Of a DNA stretch of 32,711 bases, positions 22,926 to 29,124 are shown in pieces. This stretch comes from JAKAWW01 sp049965095 (GTDB taxonomy: Archaea > Micrarchaeota > Micrarchaeia > Micrarchaeales > Micrarchaeaceae): contig JBMFWR010000007.1 of the NCBI GenBank assembly GCA_049965095.1, forward strand, positions 1 through 32,711. Reading direction: 5' to 3'. Under the pieces are notes generated by a model. That model was not told the DNA's origin and searched no databases. It saw nothing but the letters and a program-made list of their open reading frames with translations. Position 1 is the first letter of the stretch, and every line of letters begins with the position of its first letter. The translations under genes were made by a program, and so were the position numbers.

Positions 22926-23807
22926 ATGGATAAGGTTAACGAAATAATAGGCTCGATATTGAAAAAGTACAATATACCTGTATGGGTGACACCATACGTG
23001 CTCAAGTACGCGAAAGGCAACCCGATGCGCACGATAAAATTCGCAATGAGCTTTATAGAAACAAAAAGGAAGAAGGGCGCAGTCGCAAACGGCAACGTGA
23101 TACTGCCTAACGGTTTGCAGCTAAAGGTAAGCTCGCTGATACGCATACTAAATATAGTGTTCTACGAGCAGGATTTGATGTCTAAAGTCGCAAAGAAATG
23201 GGCGATGCAGCCCGCAGGGCATGACAGCGTATATGCGAAATACGCAATGGAGCTTGCAGAGGCGGAAGAGAGGCACGCTATAGCGATAAAAAATCTGATA
23301 GAAGGATTGGGCTACAAGATTGGAGAGCCGGACAAGCAGCTCGAGGCGCTATTCGATTACATATGCAACCTTGACAGCTGGCAGAAGAGGCTTATAGCAG
23401 TGAACATAGTGCTAAGGGATTCCTATGCCAAGGCTTTTGGCGTCATACTTTACAAGGTCTTTTATTCTGTCTCACCTGAATACATGCGCGCGTTTGGGAA
23501 AGCTTTCAAGGGCGATGAAAAATACGCCGAAAGAGGTTATAACGAAGCGGTAAGTGTCATAGTCAACAGGGAACTATCTGATGAGGAGATAATAGGACTT
23601 ACCCGAGATATATTGGTGAGAGTTTTGCGCACGATAGACATAAACATGTCGATCGCAAAAGAAGCAGGCATTGAGGAAGAGGTCAAGTTCCTGCGCGACA
23701 TTGCAATACTGTACCCGTTCCAGATGCTCAAAGAGCTCGGAGTCGCAATAAACCCTGACAAGGAGCTTGAAGAGGTCAAAAAGCAGGTTTCAAAAAGCAA
23801 TGTTTAA
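22926..23807 (+). CDS. Putative ferritin-like four-helix protein with incomplete di-metal site
   Basis: No precise family is recognised. The 293-residue product is helical and soluble. Its metal-ligand pattern resembles the ferritin-like superfamily: Glu81 in YEQDL, then Glu114-x-x-His117 in EAEERHA, then Asp165 in LRDSYAKAFG, then Glu198 in KGDEKYAERG. Both intervals (81 to 114 and 165 to 198) are 33 residues, as expected for two related helix pairs. The second E-x-x-H lacks its His (Tyr200 or Ala201 there), and the third ligand is Asp, so the site is complete on one side only. It could bind one metal or be structural. A GGTGA motif sits five bases before the ATG. It starts 70 bp after the ABC-associated surface protein and may be read through from that unit. 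Confidence 0.6.
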   Translation: MDKVNEIIGSILKKYNIPVWVTPYVLKYAKGNPMRTIKFAMSFIETKRKKGAVANGNVILPNGLQLKVSSLIRILNIVFYEQDLMSKVAKKWAMQPAGHDSVYAKYAMELAEAEERHAIAIKNLIEGLGYKIGEPDKQLEALFDYICNLDSWQKRLIAVNIVLRDSYAKAFGVILYKVFYSVSPEYMRAFGKAFKGDEKYAERGYNEAVSVIVNRELSDEEIIGLTRDILVRVLRTIDINMSIAKEAGIEEEVKFLRDIAILYPFQMLKELGVAINPDKELEEVKKQVSKSNV

Positions 23808-23897
23808 ATATATGTAGTGGCATATTAATAGCGGGCAGCCTTTTAAGCGAATGCAAAAGAAGCATATGATTGCGCTAACCTATAAGTAAGTGATACC

Positions 23898-24197
23898 ATG
23901 GATGGAATACAACAAAACGAAGAAGCAAAAAGCGAGAATATAATATACATAGGAAAGAAGCCAACGATGAACTATGTGCTTGCGGTAGTGACGCAGTTCA
24001 ACAGCGGCCAGCACGAGGTTACTATAAAGGCTCGCGGCAATGCAATATCTAGAGCAGTAGACGTTAAGGAGATAGTTCTGAACAGGTTTCTTCCAGATGT
24101 GAAGGAGAAGAGCATAAAAACCTCATCAGAAGAGCTGACAAACGAGGACGGCACAAGATCCAAGGTAAGCGCCATCCAGATAACACTGATGAAGTAA
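23898..24197 (+). CDS. albA: Alba chromatin protein
   Basis: A small archaeal nucleic acid-binding protein that coats and bridges DNA and also binds RNA. The signature region IYIGKKPTMNYVLAVV contains the paired lysines (20 and 21) that contact DNA and are acetylation sites in Sulfolobus Alba. It continues through EVTIKARGNAISRAVDV and EIVLNRFLP. The closing strand is VSAIQITLMK. The protein is 99 residues, with a slightly longer acidic N-terminal tail (DGIQQNEEAKSEN) than typical forms. It is a single gene with a strong hairpin-T terminator right after the stop, consistent with high expression. Confidence 0.95.
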   Translation: MDGIQQNEEAKSENIIYIGKKPTMNYVLAVVTQFNSGQHEVTIKARGNAISRAVDVKEIVLNRFLPDVKEKSIKTSSEELTNEDGTRSKVSAIQITLMK

Positions 24198-24200
24198 AAA

Positions 24201-24230
24201 AGATGCGCACTTGCGCATTTTCTTTTTTTG
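24201..24230 (+). terminator. Hairpin plus poly-T terminator of alba
   Basis: ATGCGC and GCGCAT pair around an ACTT loop (24203-24218), extended by weaker A-T and G-T pairs. They are followed directly by TTTTCTTTTTTT. This is the clearest intrinsic-type terminator in the window. Confidence 0.75.
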
Positions 24231-24330
24231 GTATTTTTCAAAATGTTTCAGCGTAGCCTGTTTTTTGGCATGTGATCATACATGCATTGATTGAAGCAAC
24301 ATTTACATACCTACGTGTTTGTCTAATCTG

Positions 24331-24364
24331 CATTCATCCCACGATTAAAATCGTGGGCTTTCTG
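24331..24364 (+). mobile_element. Orphan IS200/IS605-type right-end hairpin (transposon remnant or PATE-like element)
   Basis: CATTCAT is followed by a perfect 9-bp stem, CCCACGATT/AATCGTGGG (24338-24346 with 24349-24357), and then CTTTCTGC. This TTCATCCC...GGGCTTTCTG layout is what I recall as typical of the right end of archaeal and bacterial tnpB-bearing IS200/IS605 elements, where it also forms the end of the guide (omega) RNA. No tnpA or tnpB is present; alba ends about 130 bp upstream. A TTTAC, the type of target used by this family, occurs at 24302-24306 and could mark a left boundary. A host hairpin remains possible. Confidence 0.5.
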
Positions 24365-24431
24365 CTAAGCATTCTGTAAAGATTGCGAGTTTTCGCTTGC
24401 TTTCATTTATGCCATTTATTTTTAGATACGT

Positions 24432-24818
24432 TTACCTCTCAGAAAGCTTGCTTTCCAGGACCTCTGTAGCGCTCACTATTCCGACGCACTTCATCCCTTC
24501 AGTAGAGTCTACAACAGGCACCCTTGAAACCTTGTTCTTGACCATGTAGTCCATTGCCTCGTCTATTTTTGCGTTTGCCGCGATGAAGAATGGTTTTTTC
24601 ATTATTGTGCTTATCTCATAGTTTGCTTCTATACCCTTCTTTGCCTCTTCTATAAGCAGCTGCTCGTCTATCATACCCACAAGCTTGCCGGAATCTACAA
24701 CAGGCATGAGTCCTACATTCGTATTTTTCATGAGCTCTATCGCCGTTTTTATCTTTGTCTTGCTGCTAATACCCACTATCTGCCTGCTTGCAATATCTAT
24801 AACATATTTTGCCTGCAT
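24432..24818 (-). CDS. Tandem CBS-domain protein
   Basis: A 128-residue stand-alone pair of CBS domains, a module that usually binds adenine nucleotides or S-adenosyl methionine and senses energy state. CBS1 covers about 10-60 (TAIELMKNTNVGLMPVVDSG then KLVGMIDEQLL). CBS2 covers about 70-125 (DEAMDYMVKNKVSRVPVVDS then KCVGIVSATEVLESKL). Both have the expected helix-strand-strand-helix pattern with a final Gly-Ile/Met-(V/I)-(S/D) turn. No effector domain is attached. The ATG at 24818, preceded by GTGGTAG, is preferred over an upstream in-frame start that would add 19 unrelated residues. The promoter box at 24850-24860 fits that choice. The partner is unknown. Confidence 0.87.
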   Translation of the reverse strand: MQAKYVIDIASRQIVGISSKTKIKTAIELMKNTNVGLMPVVDSGKLVGMIDEQLLIEEAKKGIEANYEISTIMKKPFFIAANAKIDEAMDYMVKNKVSRVPVVDSTEGMKCVGIVSATEVLESKLSER

Positions 24819-24849
24819 GCTACCACACTTATTATTTATGGAATTACTC

Positions 24850-24860
24850 ATATAAATAGG
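24850..24860 (-). promoter_or_regulatory. TATA-like box for the CBS-domain gene
   Basis: On the minus strand CCTATTTATAT lies about 36 bp before the ATG at 24818. It predicts a short leader holding the GGTAG ribosome site. It falls in the 87-bp gap after the aIF2-gamma stop. Confidence 0.45.
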
Positions 24861-24905
24861 TGCGCAATTGTGCAACTCTTGCCAGTTTTGGCTAACTGCA
24901 AGGCA

Positions 24906-26126
24906 TTATGAAAGGAACCCGTAGCCTGTGAGCCTCCATCTCTTGCCTATGTTCCTCATCACAGCAACTCTTGTGCCCTTTTCTGCGCACACGGGGTGCC
25001 TGAGCTCCATTTCAACAAGGTCCCTTTTGACTTTCTTCACATAACCTATGGTGGTGCTAGTGCCTATGCCAAGTATCATGGGCTCGTTTGAAGCAATCGC
25101 CTGCTCTGGAATATCATTCCTGTTGAGCTTTGTGTATTTTATTGATATTGTGCTCAGCACAGGAGGGAGCCTTCCTTCTAGGCCTACAACATTGCCCACA
25201 AGCCCATCGGCTTTGGTAAACGTGGGATCTATTTCTGTTTCAATCCCTATCAGACCTCCTGGAAGCGCTTCCTTTATTATGTCTGTGCCATTGCTAAGCT
25301 CCCTTATCACGGTCACTACAGGTTCATATAGCTCTCTTTTTGATTTGGTGGATTTTATTCCTGGCCTTATCTCTATGCGGTCGTTTTCTTTGAGCTTGCC
25401 TCTTATTAGGGAACCACCTATGACACCACCTTTGAGCTTTGAGGGATCGCTGCCAGGCTTGTTTATGTCAAAGGATCTTGCTATGTACATCAGAGGATCA
25501 GATGTATGATCCCTTTCAGGAAGCTTCATTTCGGCTATTTTTTGAAGCAGTACGTCTATGTTTATGTTCAAATTGGCAATAACAGGTATTATAGGTGCAT
25601 CTTCAATGACGCTGCCCTTTATGAAATCCTTGATCTGCTTGTAATGGGCTTTTGCCTGCTCCTTCCCCACTATGTCTATCTTCGTCTGCGCTATTATCAC
25701 GTTCTTTATGCCCAGTATGTTTATTATCATAAGGTGCTCCTTTGTCTGCTGCATCGGGCATGGCTCGTTTGCCGCTATCGCAAATATTATACCGTCAATA
25801 AGGCTGCTTGCTGCTATTGCAGTAGCCATTAGCGTCTCGTGGCCAGGAGAATCAAGCAATGATATGCGCATTAGGGGCTTTGGCTGACCTTCGCATCCTG
25901 CACATTTTGTGTCAGTGGTATATGCTGAGGCGCCTTCGCATTTCTCGCACTTCCTTATTATTGCATCGGCATAGCCCAGCTTTATCGTCATGTTCCTTTT
26001 TATGCTTTCGCTGTGCTTGTCTGTAAAAACATGAGTTATGGCTTTTGTTATGCTCGTCTTGCCGTGGTCTATATGGCCCAATGTGCCTATGTTCAGAACG
26101 CTGTGCAGCGTGTCAGGTTCAGTCAT
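24906..26126 (-). CDS. eif2g: Translation initiation factor aIF2 subunit gamma
   Basis: The GTPase core of aIF2, which brings initiator Met-tRNA to the small ribosomal subunit. G1 is GHIDHGKT (17-24), followed by KRNMTIKLGYADA. A C-x2-C/C-x2-C zinc knuckle (CEKC, CAGC) comes next. G3 is DSPGHETLMAT. Beta-barrel domains 2 and 3 are recognisable from RSFDINKPG and GGVIGGSLIRG through GGLIGIET and FTKADGLVG. Two nucleotide-specificity motifs depart from the archaeal pattern: G4 reads QTKID instead of QNKxD, and G5 reads PVIANLNINID instead of PVSALHKINID. Both changes are clear in the DNA (around 25560-25700). Length is 406 residues, normal. The start codon overlaps the S6e stop by 4 bp (ATGA). 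Confidence 0.96.
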   Translation of the reverse strand: MTEPDTLHSVLNIGTLGHIDHGKTSITKAITHVFTDKHSESIKRNMTIKLGYADAIIRKCEKCEGASAYTTDTKCAGCEGQPKPLMRISLLDSPGHETLMATAIAASSLIDGIIFAIAANEPCPMQQTKEHLMIINILGIKNVIIAQTKIDIVGKEQAKAHYKQIKDFIKGSVIEDAPIIPVIANLNINIDVLLQKIAEMKLPERDHTSDPLMYIARSFDINKPGSDPSKLKGGVIGGSLIRGKLKENDRIEIRPGIKSTKSKRELYEPVVTVIRELSNGTDIIKEALPGGLIGIETEIDPTFTKADGLVGNVVGLEGRLPPVLSTISIKYTKLNRNDIPEQAIASNEPMILGIGTSTTIGYVKKVKRDLVEMELRHPVCAEKGTRVAVMRNIGKRWRLTGYGFLS

Positions 26127-26503
26127 TGCTTGGCCTCTTTCTTCGGGAACAGCTCGTCAACGGGCTTCTCCCCGTATTCGGTTATCACAAGATTGAGCTG
26201 CGCAATGCCTATTGTTACAGTGTTGCCGCGCGCGCTCATTCTTTTATACTCTCCTTTCCTCTTACCACTCTTTGACACCTGCTTCAGCACCTTTACCTTG
26301 CCGGTTCCCTGTATGCTTTTCTCCATTGGAAAGCCGCTTGTGTCGCTCCCGCCAGAGATTTTGAACTTGTAGCCGTTAAGGCCTATGAGGCTACCTTCTA
26401 TTGCGTCACCTACCTTGTAGTTCATAAGCACTGCCGCCTTGTCATCAGGCAGCTCCATCTGCGCACTTTTGCCGCTTTTTGGGTCTGAATATACTATCTT
26501 CAC
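26123..26503 (-). CDS. rps6e: 30S ribosomal protein S6e
   Basis: A small-subunit ribosomal protein found in archaea and eukaryotes. The 126-residue sequence matches the archaeal form: MKIVYSDPKSGKSAQMEL at the start, then AIEGSLIGLNGYKFKISGGSD and SGFPM. The basic stretch KSGKRKGEYKR and the segment SARGNTVTIGIAQLNLVI follow. The long phosphorylated tail of eukaryotic S6 is absent, as expected. The start is GTG at 26503, with GGTG six bases upstream. It begins 19 bp after the cdc48 stop and overlaps eif2g by 4 bp. The S6e-eIF2-gamma neighbourhood is common in archaea; having Cdc48 upstream adds a protein-quality-control gene to the unit. Confidence 0.95.
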   Translation of the reverse strand: MKIVYSDPKSGKSAQMELPDDKAAVLMNYKVGDAIEGSLIGLNGYKFKISGGSDTSGFPMEKSIQGTGKVKVLKQVSKSGKRKGEYKRMSARGNTVTIGIAQLNLVITEYGEKPVDELFPKKEAKQ

Positions 26504-26522
26504 AATAACACCTTTTATAACA

Positions 26523-28679
26523 TTACCTATACATGTTCTCTGGCTCTTCCTTGAAGCGCCTTATCCTGTCGGCGAGCTCTTTTGGTATTGCAGGTCTTAC
26601 CTCCTGCAGCGCAAGCTCGAAATCATGCTTCGATACCTTCGACTTCTTTGCCCTTATGGCGCTCATTCCTGCCTCTCTGACGATGTTCTCTATTTCCGCA
26701 CCCGTATAATTTTCTGTCGCTTTGGCAAGCTCATTGAGATCGACATCCTTATCAAGTGGCATGCGCTTCGTGTGCACCTTGAAGATCTCGAGCCTTGCCG
26801 CTTCATCTGGCAACGGTATCTCTATAATCTTGTCAAACCTCCCTGGCCTGAGCAGCGCAGGGTCTATTATATCTGGCCTGTTCGTTGCTGCAAGCACCAC
26901 GACATTCTTGAGCTCGGAAAGCCCGTCAAATTCCGTAAGCAGGGTATCGACAACCCTTTCTGTTACAAGCGAGTCGCCGTAATCAGAACCGCGCATTGAT
27001 GCTATGGCGTCTATCTCGTCTATGAATATTATGCATGGAGCAGCCTGCTTTGCCTTCCTGAATACCTCTCTTACTGCCTTCTCGCTTTCACCTACGTACT
27101 TGCTCAGCAGTTCTGGCCCTTTAATCGATATAAAGTTTGATTCCCTTTCTGTTGCTACTGCTTTCGCAAGCAGCGTTTTGCCAGTTCCCGGAGCACCGAC
27201 AAGCAATATGCCTTTTACTGGCCTTATCCCTATCTTTTCAAACGCTTCTGGATTCTTTACAGGCAGCTCGACGGCCTCTTTGAGTTGGGATTTAACCTCG
27301 TCAAGCCCGCCCACGTCATCCCAATGCACATTGGGCCTCTCCACGAACACCTCTCTTAGGGCGCTCGGCTGTATGAGCGCAAGCGCTTCCATGAAATCGT
27401 TCCTTGTAACGCTAAGATTAGAGAGCACTTCGTTCGGTATGCTCTTCTTGTTTATTATAGTAGGCAATATGTGCCTCAATTCTGCCATTGCCGCTTCCCT
27501 GCACAGCGCCGCTATGTCTGCTCCAGTATATCCATGGGTAAGGTTTGCAAGCTCGTCAAGGTTGACGTCTTTTGCCAGTGGCATGTTTTTAGTGTGGATC
27601 TGTAATATTTCCTTTCTTGCGTTCCTGTCAGGCACTCCTATTTCTATCTCCCTGTCAAACCTTCCTGGTCTTCTTAATGCAGGGTCTATTGCATTGGGCC
27701 TGTTTGTGGCGCCTATCACTATAACCTGGCCCCTCGAGGTTATGCCATCCATGAGGGTGAGAAGCTGCGACACCATCCTTCGCTCCACCTCGTTGGTCGC
27801 CTCTTCCCTCTTTGGCGCTATCGCGTCTATTTCGTCCATAAATATTATTGTTGGCGCTTTTTCCTTGGCTTCATTAAATATCTCCCTGAGGCGCTCTTCG
27901 CTTTCGCCTACGAATTTGCTCACGAGCTCAGGGCCGGATATGTCTATGAAGTGCGCATCGCTTTCGTTTGCAACTGCTTTCGCAAGCAGCGTTTTTCCCG
28001 TTCCGGGAGCACCGTAAAGCAGTACACCCTTTGGAGGCTCTATTCCGAGCCTTTCAAAAAGCTCCGGATACCTTATAGGCAGTTCTACCATTTCCCTGAT
28101 CTTTTGGATCTCGTTCTTTATTCCGCCTATATCCTCATAATGCACTTCCCCTATTTTAACAGTTGCATCTGGCACCGGCTCGTTCTTTACTATGACCTCT
28201 GTATTGCGAGTCACTTTTACAACTCCATGGGGCACTACCTGCACAACAACGAAATTAAAAGCATAACCGAACATCGCTATGGGCACAACGTCGCCCTTGA
28301 CGAGAGGCTTGTCCTCAAGCCTGTTCTTAGCATATTCGGAAAAATCTGGTGATATAGGGGTTCTTTGGTTCATTGGCGGCGCTAATATGACCTTTTCAGC
28401 TTCCTTTACCTCTGCCTTTGTAACAAAAACCCTGTCGCCTATGCCGACGCCTATGTTCTGCCTTATGTAGCCGTCTATTCTTATAAAGTCTAATCCTTCA
28501 TCCTCCTGGTGCGCCTGCCAGACTATTGCTGCAGTGGATTTGCGCTTGCCTTTAATCTCTATTATGTCGCCAGATATGACGTTTAGAAGCTTCCTTGCCT
28601 TTGAATCTATCCTTGCAATCCCTCTGCCGTCGTCAGGTACGAGTGCGCCTGCAACTGTGAGTTCTATTCCCTCAGCCAT
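26523..28679 (-). CDS. cdc48: Cdc48/VCP-type AAA ATPase with C-terminal HbYX-like end
   Basis: A hexameric unfoldase that extracts or unfolds proteins. The N-domain (double-psi barrel plus CDC48_2, about 1-190) has GRGIARID and DFIRIDGYIRQN. D1 has GAPGTGKT (near residue 220), a DEIDAIAPKR Walker B and GATNRPNAIDPALRR. D2 repeats GAPGTGKT (near 490), DEIDAIASMRGS and AATNRPDIIDPALLRPGRFD. Length is 718 residues, close to archaeal VAT. The last three residues are Met-Tyr-Arg, fitting the HbYX (hydrophobic-Tyr-any) ending that lets ATPases dock on the 20S proteasome. The ATG at 28679 has GGTG six bases upstream and is preferred to the TTG at 28691. A TATA-like box lies at about 28750-28762. First gene of the operon with rps6e and eif2g. 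Confidence 0.96.
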   Translation of the reverse strand: MAEGIELTVAGALVPDDGRGIARIDSKARKLLNVISGDIIEIKGKRKSTAAIVWQAHQEDEGLDFIRIDGYIRQNIGVGIGDRVFVTKAEVKEAEKVILAPPMNQRTPISPDFSEYAKNRLEDKPLVKGDVVPIAMFGYAFNFVVVQVVPHGVVKVTRNTEVIVKNEPVPDATVKIGEVHYEDIGGIKNEIQKIREMVELPIRYPELFERLGIEPPKGVLLYGAPGTGKTLLAKAVANESDAHFIDISGPELVSKFVGESEERLREIFNEAKEKAPTIIFMDEIDAIAPKREEATNEVERRMVSQLLTLMDGITSRGQVIVIGATNRPNAIDPALRRPGRFDREIEIGVPDRNARKEILQIHTKNMPLAKDVNLDELANLTHGYTGADIAALCREAAMAELRHILPTIINKKSIPNEVLSNLSVTRNDFMEALALIQPSALREVFVERPNVHWDDVGGLDEVKSQLKEAVELPVKNPEAFEKIGIRPVKGILLVGAPGTGKTLLAKAVATERESNFISIKGPELLSKYVGESEKAVREVFRKAKQAAPCIIFIDEIDAIASMRGSDYGDSLVTERVVDTLLTEFDGLSELKNVVVLAATNRPDIIDPALLRPGRFDKIIEIPLPDEAARLEIFKVHTKRMPLDKDVDLNELAKATENYTGAEIENIVREAGMSAIRAKKSKVSKHDFELALQEVRPAIPKELADRIRRFKEEPENMYR

Positions 28680-28799
28680 TTTTAACACCAAATAAAATTA
28701 AGCAATGCACCGGACAAAAAGCTTAATTGACCTGTATTAAATGCTATTTACATATTTATATACTTTTCTAAGAAGGAGAAGCAAAGCCATAAAAGCGGC

Positions 28800-28822
28800 T
28801 AAAAAAGCAAACAAAACAAACT
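28800..28822 (-). terminator. T-tract terminator after the acidic protein gene
   Basis: On the minus strand, immediately after the stop at 28830, the sequence runs TTTGTTTTGTTTGCTTTTTT. Such repeated T-tracts serve as archaeal terminators, and this one separates the acidic gene from the cdc48 promoter. Confidence 0.5.
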
Positions 28823-28829
28823 AAGCGAT

Positions 28830-28949
28830 TCAGTAGTCGTCGTCGCCTTCATCGTCGTCGTAGTCGCCGTCGCTTTCGTCATCATCGTCGTCTTCGTCTT
28901 CATCCTCAGGCACTTTTTCGGGTTTCTTTGGATATGTGTATATTTTCAT
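28830..28949 (-). CDS. Very acidic small protein (about 39 residues)
   Basis: The product starts MKIYTYPKKPEKVPEDED and then consists almost only of Asp and Glu with a few Gly, Ser and Tyr, ending in GDDDY. The gene is low-complexity (GTC/ATC-type triplets on the plus strand). GGTGG lies six bases before the ATG at 28949, and a TATA-like box lies at about 29020-29034. The open frame continues upstream without an ATG until 28961, and beyond that as far as 29189. A longer protein starting at a rare codon cannot be excluded: the residues just before (IAFSIECIDEQKRPMVVS) look protein-like. Asp/Glu tails of this kind occur in proteins that contact basic partners, but function is unknown. Confidence 0.5.
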   Translation of the reverse strand: MKIYTYPKKPEKVPEDEDEDDDDDESDGDYDDDEGDDDY

Positions 28950-29124
28950 ACTTACCACCATTGGCCTCTTCTGCTCATCGATGCACTCGATTGAAAAGGC
29001 TATTTTATTCTTTACAGTAAAATATATAAACTTTTGTTTGCAGGATTTTGATGAATTATCAAAAGCGCCAATTGCCAAACAATTTAATCCTTTGTTTTCA
29101 TATAATCTAGGGTGGTTCTGCAGT

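Noticed and set aside
27004..28017. Long plus-strand open frame opposite cdc48
   Set aside because: Ser/Leu-rich shadow frame caused by the codon bias of the highly conserved AAA domains on the other strand.
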